Part shown: in pieces, positions 51,476-63,847 of the stretch
How positions within the stretch are numbered: the first letter of the stretch is position 1
Layout of the letters: every line of letters begins with the position of its first letter
Assembly: GCA_951640165.1 (NCBI GenBank)
Contig: OX621242.1
Location: 11,897,501-11,961,500, forward strand
DNA: 64,000 nt
Direction of reading: 5' to 3'
Origin: Pseudoips prasinana
Taxonomy: Eukaryota > Arthropoda > Insecta > Lepidoptera > Nolidae
The notes under the pieces: model-generated
Databases searched by the model: none
What the model was told of the DNA's origin: nothing
Seen by the model: only the letters and a program-made list of their open reading frames with translations
Made by a program: the position numbers and the translations under genes

Positions 51476-52467
51476 CTACGCGCAAGCGAACAAGCGGTCA
51501 AAAACAATACTAATCGCGACTGTCGGTGTTGGCAACTATGTGACTAGAATATATTTTTATTTAATTAATTACGTAAATTGGTTTTATAAATGTACAGTCA
51601 TATAGTTCAAAGATCGACAATCGAGACGCAAAAATTAAAATATTCAGCATAAAGAAATCTTAAAGCTAGACGATCGAGCAGAATCTTCTAACTCTCAAAC
51701 ATGAAGTGTAATGGAGATCATGCAAATCTAATGTCTACGTCGCCTACTAACATATAAATTCGTATGCTAAATGACGCGATCACTATAATGGGTTCAGTGG
51801 TCAGCTCAGAAATATCTTTATTACTACAAATAATGACAAAACGTCGGTATGAGATACTGGTTATAGGCCGGTCCTTCGAGCACTCATCGAACCATCCCAA
51901 ATATATGTCGATGACTCTTGTAATCCAGATAAAATAAATCGGCAATAAAAATGTTAAATATCAGCGAAATGACGAGATTCAACATCCACATAACTCATCA
52001 TCTAATGGTTCTGAATGATTTAAAACCTTTTATCATAAAGTAGCAGAGTTGCAATAACTCAATTTTATTAGTCTGGTCAACGCAGCTTTATGCCGATGGG
52101 TTTATTATAGTGCGAGTGTATCACGCGTGCCTCACTTTGTTTCTAGTAGTCGTAAAATTTCAATACACCCAAGGAGGCAGCTTTATTTAGTAATATTATT
52201 TGTGGTTTTGGCAAAACCCGCTCCTGTATTACCCGTATAGGTAAATTATTGTGCCTTTAAAGTCAAATTAGTATCGTGAAATAGCGTCCAAGTCCGTTAC
52301 CATTATTGGCTTGATGCCACTACACTTTTGTAGTCTATTTCAGTTTAATCTACCTGTATCATTTGAAAGGATGGTACGCTACAAGTCTAAATAATTGTCT
52401 AAGTTCTATTGTAAGCTGAGAACAATTGGCTAGAGAAAATGTGGTAGTAGATAAGGGCGGTGGTTAC
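51476..52467 (-). other. foxo intron
   Basis: 992-bp intron, donor GTAACC, acceptor GCGTAG. Unique AT-rich sequence; no repeat or further exon seen. Confidence 0.85.
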
Positions 52468-52568
52468 CTGTGCATTGGTGTTTCAGGGAACATGTCGAGA
52501 CTTTCCGAAATTGAGCTACTGGGACTTGGCGTCGCGTCTGGTTGTGCACCATTTCTTAATATTTCAGC
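52468..52568 (-). CDS. foxo: Forkhead box protein O, small coding exon
   Basis: Acceptor TTCTTGTGTAG. The exon starts in phase 0 with AEILRNGAQPDATPSPSSSI and continues SESLDMFPETPMH. It ends with AG, which forms a serine codon with the next exon. ATPSPSSS-x-SE-x-LD-x-FPE-x-P-x-H is conserved in insect FOXO between the forkhead domain and the third Akt site. Only 101 bp, so it is easy to miss as an ORF. Confidence 0.94.
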
Positions 52569-52945
52569 CTACACAAGAATAAAAATACATATACATATTA
52601 TAATAATATTTCTTGATTAAGATCTATAAATTTTTCGGGCAAGGACACTACTGTTCAATTCATTTATGGAGCTATACAACTTGTAATAAAATAGTTGTTG
52701 ATTTCTATTTAAGGGACTTGATCCACCCATTTCTATTATTACACTCATTCACACTCATCAGGTGTGTATGTATTAATGTGAAAAGGTCACTTCTTACATA
52801 AACCTATTAAGGTTAGTATTTGGTATGAAAAGCTGTTTGTGTTCATTTGCCACATGTTTGTACCTTCATGCTCTTTGTTCGATAGATTAAGTTCCTTAAG
52901 TATGACTATTTTTTTACATGTTGTATAGACGACTAGTAACAATAC
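52569..52945 (-). other. foxo intron
   Basis: 377-bp intron, donor GTATTG, acceptor TGTAG. Nothing else recognised. Confidence 0.82.
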
Positions 52946-53128
52946 CTTCTTCTTTACCCTGCCTCTCCGTTTCTCGAATTTGGACGTCTCCATGGACGCT
53001 GCTCGCCGCCTGACGGACTTCCCCGGTTTCGCATCGGGGTTGATCATCCACCACGATGACTTGCCGGTACCCTCGTTTTGCACCCGCATGAACCGGTTGT
53101 GTAGCGACAGGTTGTGCCGGATCGAATT
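52946..53128 (-). CDS. foxo: Forkhead box protein O, second half of the forkhead domain
   Basis: The acceptor TTTCCTTGTAG is followed in phase 0 by [18 protein letters not shown], the recognition helix H3 of the winged-helix domain, then [27 protein letters not shown] is the second Akt site and [12 protein letters not shown] the basic nuclear-localisation segment. FOXO is the transcription factor at the end of the insulin/PI3K/Akt pathway and binds insulin-response/DAF-16 elements. I end the exon at AAG before GTATTG because the fly protein keeps the KK after RGR; an alternative donor four codons earlier (GTAAAG) is possible. An intron splitting the forkhead before NSIRHN is typical of FOXO genes. 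Upstream exons are outside the window. Confidence 0.96.
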
Positions 53129-55239
53129 CTACAAGGAAATGAATTTCTTTAGTTTACGAGAATTGTACTCCAGTATTTCCTGGTTGTTGGACTGATAAGG
53201 CTAACGAAAGATCGTAAAAATAACGCTACGACAGTAATTACTAAAAACTCTACATGAGAAATAGCGGGTGTAAGCTTAAAGTATGTACGGAAAACAAATG
53301 AAGAACGATTTAGAAACTGCATTCAGCTCTAATCGGTGCTTAGAACACACTTGAGGATATGATTTTAATCTGATTGCAGTCCTCCTCCGTCGTTAAGTCA
53401 CCAGCGTTTGCAAACCGTTTTTCTCAGACAATAATTTCTTTCTTAAGTTTTAAGAGCATACCTATCAGTATACCTATTTATCTAATTTAATGTTTACAGT
53501 TAGCTTGCGTAGCTTTTTCACCGTACTTCGTACCGTACACCGTACACGTCCTTTGTGCTTCCTTGTCTTATAGTAGTTACGTATCAGACAGTCGGTTTTT
53601 TTTACCACGACCACGATGAACCAATTCGTCCTTTCCGATAAACCCAAAATAAAAAATCTGACTAACAAATCTGACTACTTAAAACACAAAGAAATATAAA
53701 ATGGTGTGGTATAGCCTATTTAAGTTTGGATACAAAAGAAATCTGTGTCAGTTTTGAAGGCCGAAATAGTAAAACTAAACTTCTATTATATTTTAGCATA
53801 GCTTTCTTTTTCGCAGCTTGGCAGTTTCATCAGTGGCAATCTTTTAAGCACATCTCAGAGTTAAGTTTCATTGATTAATAGAACTTCCAAACCAAATCGT
53901 CGCTCACAACTTATCAAACGCCAACAAATTTTAAAATTACCGAGATCCCCCATATTTCTTGAAAAGTAATATTCCTATTTACAAATTGATATTATCAACT
54001 TGAAGTGTTGACACTAATTACCTATAACGTGTGTGTATGAGGGTGTTAGCAAGTGAGCCGGATAATTAGAACATATAATCAAGCTTGTTAACATATTATT
54101 ATATTGACAAATTGTACACACATCACCGTACTTGGCTAATAATTACCATAGATTTGTTGCCACCTCTATTTTAATAAAAAAATCATTTATATATTTACAC
54201 CGTTAGGTATCATGGTAGGCGGTTAATGTGGCATTTGGACGCTTGCACACATAGCGACGTTCATGTATTGTTATAGAGAATACAATCCCGAGAATGCTTT
54301 TCAATCCCGGGGTTTACAGGATTTTTGATGCGTAATCCCTAACTAATTAGACTATAGCATAATAAAAAGAAATGAGCTCAAAATAATAAAAAACTGAGTC
54401 ATTTTTAAAAAATTGATTTTTATATCATTGCACTACATAAACCACAATATAGTAACTAAACAAAGATATTAAAATATAAAATACAACACAGAAAAACTAA
54501 AATTTTGCAAGAAATCAAACACTATCAATCCAAACAACTATTAGATATTTCGAAAATAAAATCGCAAAAATATGTATATGTTTTACTTCGAAGCCTGCTA
54601 CGTAGTTTTTTGCCAATGCCATAAGCAGCTGCTGAAAACTGTGGTTGGAGGAATAGACAATAGATTATATGGTATTTATAAGTGCTATCCACGAACTTCT
54701 CCATTTTCGAACAGGCTCATTTCACGTCTATTTACCAATCCCGATTAATTTTGTACTTGTGTATTCTCTAGTTGTTGACCTTCTATTCAACATTAATTAC
54801 TGCGAATTCTTAAAGATCTCAGGCCACCTAACTCATGCGCATACACTGCAATTAAGTTGTCCCAAGATGCTATCATTATTATTATTATATTTTTCTGTAT
54901 TTGGTTTGTTAAATTATGCTTCTTAACTTATCTTACACCTTGTATAAGTAAAAAACTGTAAATAATTGCGATTTCGAGTAAATTACTCTATTATTGCACT
55001 CATATTAATTTTGGTTTTTTGTTTGCATTTAAACTATTATCTTTAACAATTATTCGAAGTCTTAAGTGTTTTAATCACAATTATTTTCGAAAAGATTTTC
55101 GGTTACGTTTAATACCTAGGTATATTCAAGTCAATAAATGAAGTGGCGATAAAAACCCAAAATATTATAAAATCAATAAAGTTAATCGGAAGCTGAAGCG
55201 GGAAGCTTTATTAAAATAGTAGGTAATTAAATAAATATA

Positions 55240-55315
55240 TTGGGACAACTAAGACACTGGTATCTGATCCCAAACTAGGTGGCCTGTACTATAGTACCCG
55301 GACAACTGATGGACA
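55240..55315 (-). repeat. SINE-C tail fragment, reverse
   Basis: TGGGACAACTAAGACACTGG, ATCTGATCCCAAACTAGG and CCTGTACTATAGTACCCGG are the reversed SINE-C 3' words. Confidence 0.65.
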
Positions 55316-55369
55316 TTTTTATATATGTATATACATATATGTATATCGATTTAATTATAAATAAATATT

Positions 55370-55417
55370 TTTCTAGCAATTTGATTATTTATAGAACAAT
55401 AATCAAATTGCCAGAAA
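55370..55417. repeat. Hairpin, 20-bp arms
   Basis: TTTCTAGCAATTTGATTATT (55370-55389) and AATAATCAAATTGCCAGAAA (55398-55417) pair with one mismatch. Confidence 0.8.
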
Positions 55418-55964
55418 ACAATACGTAAAATGTTATAGCTGATTTTGTACTTGACGTATTTCCAAACGCTCTCCTCAAAAAAAAAAGGATTATGCAGAAG
55501 TAGCTTTATTCTACGGATATGTCGATATATCTAAATACATACATGCTATAGATAAATTACACGCAGACACAGAGCAAAAACTATCGTGCTCATCACATAA
55601 ATATTTCTACTGGGTGGGGATTGAAGCTATTATCTTTAGCTTATCAGTCAGGGCTATTAACCACTAGACCAACAGGCTCGTCAAATATTACCAAACAGTG
55701 GCGAAGGGCAAAAATTTTGAGGCGAGAAACCTTGTATATAATAGGCCCCCCCTTTGGCTTTATACTCAGTTTACTATATATATGTGAACTTAATATGTAT
55801 ATTTAAAAAGTAGAGCGTAACGAAAGTATACGCGAACTACCACTGTAAGAGCATAGCATTCTCAGGCTGTATGAGTTATACTGTTAAGGATGTGTTTCTG
55901 GGAGCGATTAAGAGCGCCAGAGATGAGAGGGGAACGGACGGAAAGACGACGATACCATGTGTTT

Positions 55965-56035
55965 TAGGTTCCTAACTGCTTACCATCAATTGGCCCGTAA
56001 GCTTGTTTGCCAGCTTGGTGGTATAAAACAATATA
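55965..56035 (-). repeat. rep-M-like fragment, reverse
   Basis: CTGCTTACCATCAATTGGCC and GCTTGTTTGCCAGCTTGGTG are the reverse of the DGGTAAGC-type segment of rep-M and its neighbours. Confidence 0.5.
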
Positions 56036-56792
56036 CCTAATCTGGTTCTAATGCCTGTCCTAGATTAATTTACAGATGATTTTCAATATGAATTCATCGT
56101 ATCCCAGCATTACTAGTATCTGATTAAGACAAGTATTCGGTATATTTATTGAGATAGAAGTAAGTTAAAGATGATGTTCTACACGATTCCATCGTATACC
56201 AGCATTGCTAGTATCTGATTGAGACAGGTATTCCGTATATTTCTTGAAATGGAAGCCAAGGTAAATCGTGTTATATATACCCTACGCCACTGCTATGTAA
56301 CAAACTAAACGGTTTGAAACAAACTGAAATTGAAAATAGTTATTTTTAATATGTGCTATGTTTGCGCATCTCGAATGGTAATAAACTTTGAGGTTTATTA
56401 CCATAAACTTTAAGGTCTCCACATATCCGGGCGTAACCACCACTGACCACAAAAAATCTATTTTAATTCCCGCTACCGTTCAAAGTTAGTGCAATAATGT
56501 GTCCTATCTCACACCAGTAATAAAATCTCACAACTTTTTCCTGTCAAAGGAATAATAGCGACCGCAGCAACGAATGAAGTTTAGCTATAAAACAGACCAT
56601 AAATAATATCTGCGTACCCTGTGGGAACTGCCACTTATGCCAGCCCAAGGTACACTCAGTTTCATACAAATATTTGCAGTTTTAATCAAATTTAAAAGCA
56701 AACTTGCCGATGGAGTTTTATTACAGAGCGAATAAAGTTCGTCTCCGTTTGTTGCTAGAGTTCTACTATTTGTATAATTAACTTATCAATCG

Positions 56793-57066
56793 ACGTAGTC
56801 TAGTGGTTACACAGTTAAACTGTGTAGTGGACCAATGACTCGTACTTTCACCAGTCCGTAAGTGAAAAGCGAGGTTAAGCAACTAGCAGATAAACCGTCG
56901 AAGTGGTTTAATTACTGAGCGTCTCCGTGCTATTGAGGGTACGTTGATCTGTTGGTCTCGTTTGTAGCCATTTAGGCAACAGTCGTTACGTCATGTCTGT
57001 GTCTTAATTAGCGACTGGAACAACCCTGACACTAGGGTAACCACTACCCTTACGATAAGCAAGTAA
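56793..57066 (+). repeat. 5S-related SINE (SINE-H), full-length type
   Basis: It opens GACGTAGTCTAGTGGTTAC (tRNA A-box-like), then GTCCGTAAGTGAAAAGCGAG, GGTTAAGCAACTAGCAG (5S box A-like), GTCTCCGTGCTATTGAGG, CAGTCGTTACGTCATGTCTG and CCCTGACACTAGGGTAACC, ending CCCTTACGATAAGCAAG. The body equals that of the reverse copy at 25.0-25.2 kb, and the head resembles 33.7-33.9 kb. Confidence 0.72.
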
Positions 57067-57154
57067 GTAATGAATTTTCGAATTCATGTGCGTATTAGGA
57101 ATTAATTATCTCGTACTAAAGTATCAGTAACATCGGGAGGAAACATTTTTTTAA

Positions 57155-57330
57155 AGAAATCGCCCGCGTTAGGTATTTGATACCCTGTGTCGTGAGTTAC
57201 TTCACAAACATATTGACTGAGAAAAACTATTTATAGGTCTCACTAATAGTTGTCCTGCGCGGGAATAGAAGCTGGGACACGAAGTGACGAGGCGACTGTC
57301 TTAACTGCTCCGCTACACGTGCATTCAAAA
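57155..57330 (-). repeat. SINE-F copy, reverse
   Basis: On the minus strand it starts CACGTGTAGCGGAGCAGTTA (A box), then ACACAAACACGACG-type sequence is replaced by TCGTCACTTCGTGTCCCAGC, and continues AACTATTAGTGAGACC and CACGACACAGGGTATCAAAT. Confidence 0.78.
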
Positions 57331-58085
57331 ACACGCCCGAGAGTTCTTCAAAGATGGTCTGCGACTATTTGTGTATTTCTGTTCCATATATAAATATTCT
57401 GCGTCTGGGTGTGCTATGTCCGTGAGACAGCAATTAATATATTAGATGCGGGAGTTGCCTAACTATACGCAACAAGACAATATTTTTATATGTTTATTCT
57501 TTGCTTCTAAAAAATAAAATTTGCTAAATTTATTTCCTGGTTATTTGAAGTAACCATGGACAATGACGTAGATGATTAGACGATTTAAAATATAATTACA
57601 AAACACTGAAACAAATTGGTGATAACCCCCGACGACGTTTGTAGGAAAATATTTTTGAATAGCACATTTTTATCTCCAAGTAAAAAGTGCAACGTAATTT
57701 ACGAATGCTGGTAATATCCTACGATATTTTCACAGATCGTTTACTACAAATGGTTGTCATCTTAACGCTCTACCTCAAATGCATAAATTTTGGATGTCAC
57801 AATATGTATCTACCTACTATGTAAATCCATCAAATTTTATGTATTCATTGATCGAAGATACCGTATCTTCTGTTTGCGCATCGGACGCGTAGATCACATG
57901 GTACTATTGCGTTACTTTTGTGGTACCATCGGAATGTCCCGTTTTATATGTAAAATTTTGGATGAAGCGATTCGAATTTTAAACTACATCATATGAATTT
58001 CATGGTGTGCTCAATATTTTGCTTTTTGGAATAATTAAAATACAGTTCCCAGACAGTTGACATCTTAAATAGTAGGTATAAAATA

Positions 58086-58127
58086 CATGTATATACATAT
58101 ATAAATATATGTATATACATATATGTG
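58086..58127. repeat. TA/TATG microsatellite, palindromic
   Basis: ATGTATATACATATATAAAT and ATATGTATATACATATATG form a short alternating simple repeat. Confidence 0.75.
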
Positions 58128-58148
58128 GTAATGGGATCTCTCTGTTAT

Positions 58149-58378
58149 GAAAAAATCATAATAGCAGCCCAGAATCAGAAAGTTGGCGGTGTTACACCCC
58201 CGTGCTTCCGAGAACACGTAACGCCGACGGTACTGTACCTGACCTCTTTCCGATCGTGTAGGTTAACCCTTCCCATCAAGATAGTGAGTGCTACTTGTGC
58301 ACTTTAATATGACCCGCGCAGATCTCCATTGACATCAGCCGACAAAGTCTAAATTCGACCGAGAGGACATTTTTATTA
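58149..58378 (+). repeat. SINE-G fragment
   Basis: GTTGGCGGTGTTACACCCCC, GTGCTTCCGAGAACACGTAA, CTTGTGCACTTTAATATGAC and CCGCGCAGATCTCCATTG follow SINE-G order; the tRNA head is missing. Confidence 0.8.
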
Positions 58379-59759
58379 CTTATTACTGTATAATGTTATA
58401 TGTAGGTACATTCGTACAAATTATTAAGAGCTCAATTAAGTTTATGTGACGTACAACAATTGTACAAGTACATAAATCCAGTAAATGTGGACAACTCTCG
58501 CGATTTATCAAGCGTGAAAACACACGCAACAAATGGCCTGTCGACACATTGATGGATTTGTCGCCAAAAGCCCTTACCATGAATAACGTCCGCTATAAAA
58601 GTGACAAGCCTGCGTTGATCTTCAAGCGCTACCGCACGAACGTATCATATCTCGAACTCGTTTTCAACTCGAACCGACCGTTTTCGTGTTACAAAATCGT
58701 GTCTATCGTGAAAAGTGAACTACTGAGTACGGACCACACCTTAGTAGGAAATCTTTTTATTCGATACCTCTATATTGTAAGTACCAAATTCCATAAATCA
58801 ATAACTTGAAGACCATGAACAAAAATATACTGAACGTCATAAATAATAGTACCCACCTATTTAAGTCTATAATTATAATCATAATCGTAATCAGTTACGT
58901 TATTTTTGTGGTTAAACTTTTTTATTTATAGTAATTGGTAGAATTCCTTGCTTACAATGTTTATGAGAGCTCAATATTAATATATCCGATATAATAATTT
59001 CACGAATATAATTTATGGGCAGTAAAGATATACAGTTTGCTGACAGGCAACTAAGTTAATCGAATTTTCTGCTACTGTGACGTCACGTGCGTGGCTTTTC
59101 ATGTAATTTACCTGTTTTTTTTTTGGGCGTATATATTATGGTTTATACGGCCGTATTTCTCCGCGCTTCAGTGAAGATTGAACGGGTACCAAACGTGGTA
59201 CTTTGTACAGAGAATGCGAAGAATATAATCTGACATGAAGCGCCGTGGCTCTACTATAAATCTGTACATAGGGTTGACACATTTATAATATTTATGAAAG
59301 AATAATTTGGTGTAATATTCGAGATAAGTGGAAAACGAAAATCTAATTTTGGGATATTTTATGATGTTTGCTTGTATACATAGGTTCACTATCTGTCTTA
59401 TTGCTCAGTAAAGACATACTTACGTAGACTTAGGTTATGTAATACCTTAGGTATTTAGACCTGGCACAGTGACTCTACATATTAGCGGTGTATGAACGGA
59501 ACCCATTGAAGGATCAAACTGATATCTATTTAAAAAGAGTACGTACATATTAAAATAACTCTCTGTCCTTGTTAGACTAGTCTACACATGCAATATCTAA
59601 AGTAAAAGAATTTTCAAAATGTCGCTAGTAGAGCGGTATTCAGTTAACATTTATGAGAGCAAAATTAGTTTCAAACTTTCTTCTCTCTTTCAGCTAACAT
59701 TAAATGGTATGAACAAAAATGAGAATTGAAACCCTCAAAAAGTAATTTTATGAAGCTCA

Positions 59760-60060
59760 GTGACAAGCGGGTCGTACAAATCGGGCCAGCAAGACATCGT
59801 AGTTAGAATTTTGTCTACGGCAGGATCTTCGGCGCCACTGCGACCCTTATGGGGTGAATTAACCGTCTACGCCGTCTACAGTCCCCTTTAATGCTCCGCC
59901 GACTTAAATTTTGTCGAATTTCCACCGCTATTATATGGAGTTACGCAATCTTCGACGGAATGGCTTATGATTTCCGCTCTTTATAGCCCTCGCTTGTTTT
60001 CTTAAGCAATAGCTGTGAATTGACGAGCCGGCTGATTAGTTATGATACTCGTGATACCTA
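59760..60060. promoter_or_regulatory. Unique GC-moderate block in foxo intron, possible conserved element
   Basis: About 300 bp with balanced base composition, many stops in all frames and no resemblance to repeats in the window, in an otherwise AT-rich intron. This is the look of conserved noncoding DNA, but conservation cannot be judged here. Confidence 0.3.
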
Positions 60061-60404
60061 AACAGTTAACTAACATTTCCCTTTGGTGTAATAAATAGAA
60101 AATTTCTGGATTCAAGTAGGAAATTGTGGAGAAACTAACAATAATAGTGAGATACTAGCGTGTAACAAATTTTATAGTAACAATTATTTTCTAGTAATAA
60201 TTAGTTTGATTTTAATAAATAAATAGGATTGTAATGCTATTGGAAAATAAATAGCGTTTAAAAATAATTAATCTACATAATCATCGATAGAAGCCACAGA
60301 TTCCACACATTTTTTTGAGTAAATCTGAAAACAAACTATAAAATCGCGTAACATAGGATTTTAGGTTAAATCTTACTAGCAAAAAATATACTATCAGATA
60401 GATA

Positions 60405-60560
60405 ACTCTTTATTGCACACCAAAGACATTACTTAGAGTAAAAAACAATTACATTAAAATGGAAATAGTACAAGTGCTAGCGTTATCACTAAAAGCGATC
60501 TCTTCCAGGCAACCGATGAATGGACCAGAACTGTAAGTGAATAGAAAGACAATAGAAAGA
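60405..60560. repeat. rep-Q, LINE-like 3' end
   Basis: AACTCTTTATTGCACACCAA, GCGTTATCACTAAAAGCGAT and CTCTTCCAGGCAACCGATG, as at 27.6-27.8 kb. Confidence 0.7.
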
Positions 60561-60714
60561 TATTAGCTACTTCATAAGTCAAGTTGTAGCATGTTTTGTA
60601 TAGAAATATTTAAAAAAGGCGAACCAGCGAAATAAATTTTTTAACTCGAAAAATATGGATAAATTATGGATAATAAAGTTTAAATTATACCCATGTGATG
60701 ACTAATGAATAAAT

Positions 60715-60795
60715 AATAATAAATATCTTGGGACATCTAACAAACTGCCATTTGATTTCAAACTAGGCACAGCCTTCGGCAACCAGACAGCTGAT
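60715..60795 (-). repeat. SINE-C tail fragment, reverse
   Basis: AATATCTTGGGACATCTAAC, ATTTGATTTCAAACTAGGC and GCAACCAGACAGCTGAT are reversed SINE-C 3' words. Confidence 0.6.
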
Positions 60796-61329
60796 AAACA
60801 TACCTACTTATATATTTTCTATATAAATCACACAGACACAGAATAAACAATCCAAAAACATTGACTTAATTTCTATTTGCAGAATAGAAATTAAGTTACA
60901 ATAACTATTTTTCAGACAAAAAATATTCAGTATAGTTTAACTGATTAATAATTTTAACATTAAGTTGAACTTTCTTTTTCAATTAGAATTGGTTAATATA
61001 TGTCCATACTATTACTTTCTCGAATACTGAATACTTAGCCATAACTATAACACTTCGTTTTCTCGTTATATTCATATCTATAGCCGAAATAATCCTAAAT
61101 ATTTTTTCAGCTTATACAGACGAACGCAATGTTAGTAAGAAGCGAAACAACGGAATGGCCGATTAATGAATAATTCAGTGAGATTATCCCCTTAGGTTGA
61201 CATCCTGGGTGCATACACGATAGATTTTCAATATGAATTTTAATGTATACAATATAATGCTATATACACACTCACGTTTTTGTTATTTTAAAAAGAATAT
61301 TAACTAACTTCAAAAAAAGAATTCAGTCC

Positions 61330-61375
61330 AATGCCTTAGGGTTCCGCATTCAAAAGGTACAAACGGAACCTGATT
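61330..61375 (-). repeat. rep-P fragment, reverse
   Basis: TTAGGGTTCCGCATTCAAAA and GGTACAAACGGAACC reverse the AACGGAACCCTAAAAA terminus of rep-P. Confidence 0.65.
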
Positions 61376-61943
61376 ACTAAGCCAGACTAAGCCTACGTTA
61401 TTCTCGCGAACATGATAGGCAGTTGAAATGTATTCTGAGTGTGTAGGTATTGCTATTGCCACCGTTACAACAAATAATAAAAATTTAATATAAGTTTATA
61501 TCAAGGTAGTCGCACTCACTCTCGTAGGGTTTTCGTACTATCGAGTGGTACGATAAGTAATCTTAATATTAATGTGAAGTTAGATGCAAGACATAGATAT
61601 CCGTTATTATGATAGCAAGTACAATTTCTAAAAACTAAAAAGATGGTTGATTGCTCAGAATTAGAATACAATTAAGAGACTGGTATCAAAGTACAATAAC
61701 ATTATTACATTACGTCGCCATACCCTAAATGATCGAAGCGTCATACCGATGAAGCACATCGACAAATAAAATATGGGCATGGTATATTAATTTACTTGTA
61801 TATATAGTAATAATCATACCAACAATTGGGTATGCGGACTCCAAAGTGTTCATGCCAAAGAGTAGGTGTCCAAAGTGTTAAGTTCCATACAGAGAACATT
61901 CAGTGAGTCACAACAATATTTCGTAATGTTGATTATGTTTAAT

Positions 61944-62132
61944 GCTTAACTTTTTCAATGAAACCATAAGTTTCGTTGAAAAAGTAAAGCATCTTCTACA
62001 CGGTTGCAAATCAATGTCCCAACATAGGTCACCGTGGTGGTTGCCAGACTGCACAACTGCAGTCTAGTTGGATGGCAACCACCAGGGTGACCTCTGTTGG
62101 GACGTTGGTTTACAACCGTGTAGAAGATGCTT
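61944..62132. mobile_element. Compound palindrome (foldback element)
   Basis: 61988-62132 is a long palindrome: AAGCATCTTCTACACGGTTG, AATGTCCCAACATAGGTCAC and GTGGTGGTTGCCAGACTGCA are mirrored by TGCAGTCTAGTTGGATGGCA, GGGTGACCTCTGTTGGGACG and CAACCGTGTAGAAGATGCTT. Directly before it, 61944-61990 is a second hairpin with 21-bp arms (GCTTAACTTTTTCAATGAAA). GCTTAAC occurs at both outer boundaries. No coding capacity. Confidence 0.85.
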
Positions 62133-62569
62133 AACAGTTTTTTGAACTTAACCCTGTTACTAAACCTTGAATTTAAAAACTAGTGTATAATTTGTGCTTA
62201 TTACCGTAATTAACGTATGTCATCTATCCCAGTCAAAACCAATGTGTTTCGACATACTCAAATAGACACTACTCATTACTTTAATATTCAAATTTCGATA
62301 GTGTATCAACGTGCCCCTTGTATCAATATCTATCAACTTCGCCTACCTGATGATTTCAGATTAAGAAAGTAAGATTAGGGATATGACAGTCAGCTAATTA
62401 AATTGATTGAAACTTATATAAAACGTATATACGAGGTTAAATTTAGATTAGTGAGCGGATTTTCCATGAATAAAATATTTAATTCATGTAAATGTGATAG
62501 AACCGAATATTTCTTTCAATATGTTAAAAAAATCAATATTTAAATCATATCCGATATCAGTAAGCTAAC

Positions 62570-62602
62570 TTACACAGGAAGCATTCCTGTGAAGGTTAGC
62601 TT
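62570..62602. repeat. Hairpin, imperfect
   Basis: ACTTACACAGGAA and TTCCTGTGAAGGT pair around GCA, within GCTAA and TTAGC. Confidence 0.55.
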
Positions 62603-63199
62603 GTTTTGCATTCGCTATTCGCGACATTCACTGATTTAATCTAAAAAGCCAGACAAGTGCCAGTCGCACTCGCCCACCGAGGATTCTCTATAAATAATTC
62701 AGGAATTGCAGTTTTGTCCGAGCTTTTCCCGAAATTCAGTTTCCAAAACCTATAATTACTTAAAGGAAATTGTGGTTATACTGTTCATACCAAGTTTAGT
62801 TAGGAAACCTAATCAACGTTGGTTTCTTTCATTTACATAAATATCAAAATTTCTCCGCGCGAGTGTGGCTATTTTTCCCCACTTCGCCGCCTGCACCTAG
62901 TATTAAGGCGCGAGTTGATAAATTCCGTAAAACAATAGCTATATTCAACTACATAATATGTTTAATATTATTTATTTATCTATTTCTATCAGACGTTTGT
63001 TAACATGCAAAGTAAATGAATGGAAAGTCTGAAAATAGGTCGTAGATTATATTTGAAACCCTATTTATAATTTGTCGCAATAAATGCTTATAACTATTAA
63101 TTTTCACCCTTCTACCACCAACCCCTATGTTTATTAGCGATTTTAGTACTGAAATAATCTTCAACTATCTGCTCCATAACTGATCAATCGATCGAGAAA

Positions 63200-63402
63200 T
63201 GGCATGTTCTGATGTCACTACATGACCGGTGTCACTTCCCTGCAAATAGCACGGAGTATGTACATATATACCAACCTCTACATCGGTTCTACCGATACAC
63301 GCGTTCCCGAGATAAAGGGTATTGAGAGACAGACGGACGGACAGACAACAAATTGATCCTACAAGTGATCAGATTTTTTATGGAGGTATGGAACCCTAAA
63401 AA
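63200..63402 (+). repeat. rep-P copy
   Basis: GAGATAAAGGGTATTGAGAG, ACAGACGGACGGACAGACAA, TTGATCCTACAAGTGATCAG and GGTATGGAACCCTAAAAATG form a well-known lepidopteran repeat end. Confidence 0.75.
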
Positions 63403-63847
63403 TGCAAAATATTGTTACAGTCAGTCTGAAAACCTATTTAAATTCATTTTCCGTAATGTAAGTAGATATAAAATATTGTACCTTCCCTATATGTCCTTCG
63501 CTCAGTCGTGAGACAATGCGTCAGTCCCGAATGTATGCGCATATAAAAATTTAGTGCTGGAATTAGATGAATGAAATTATGGAACCTACCGCGTCCGATG
63601 TTTATTTCACGTAAGTTCTTTGTAACCTCGTATCCCTTTGTGTTTACTTTCATAATAAGTAGGTGAATAGCACTGGCAGTAAGATACTATTTGCAAACAG
63701 AGAATGCTATCTTGTGTTTGCTCACTAAGAGTGTTTTGGTACTTATTTACAATTAAATTACACAATTATCTATATTTTTGAACGATGTTCCTAAACGCTT
63801 GCGGCTGAGATCGTCATCCTACGAAAAAAGCGTATTGTCTCTTCCTG

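Noticed and set aside
58549..58809. 86-codon plus ORF in the foxo intron
   Set aside because: No recognised domain, homopolymer-poor but AT-rich, and no splice or promoter context; likely chance.
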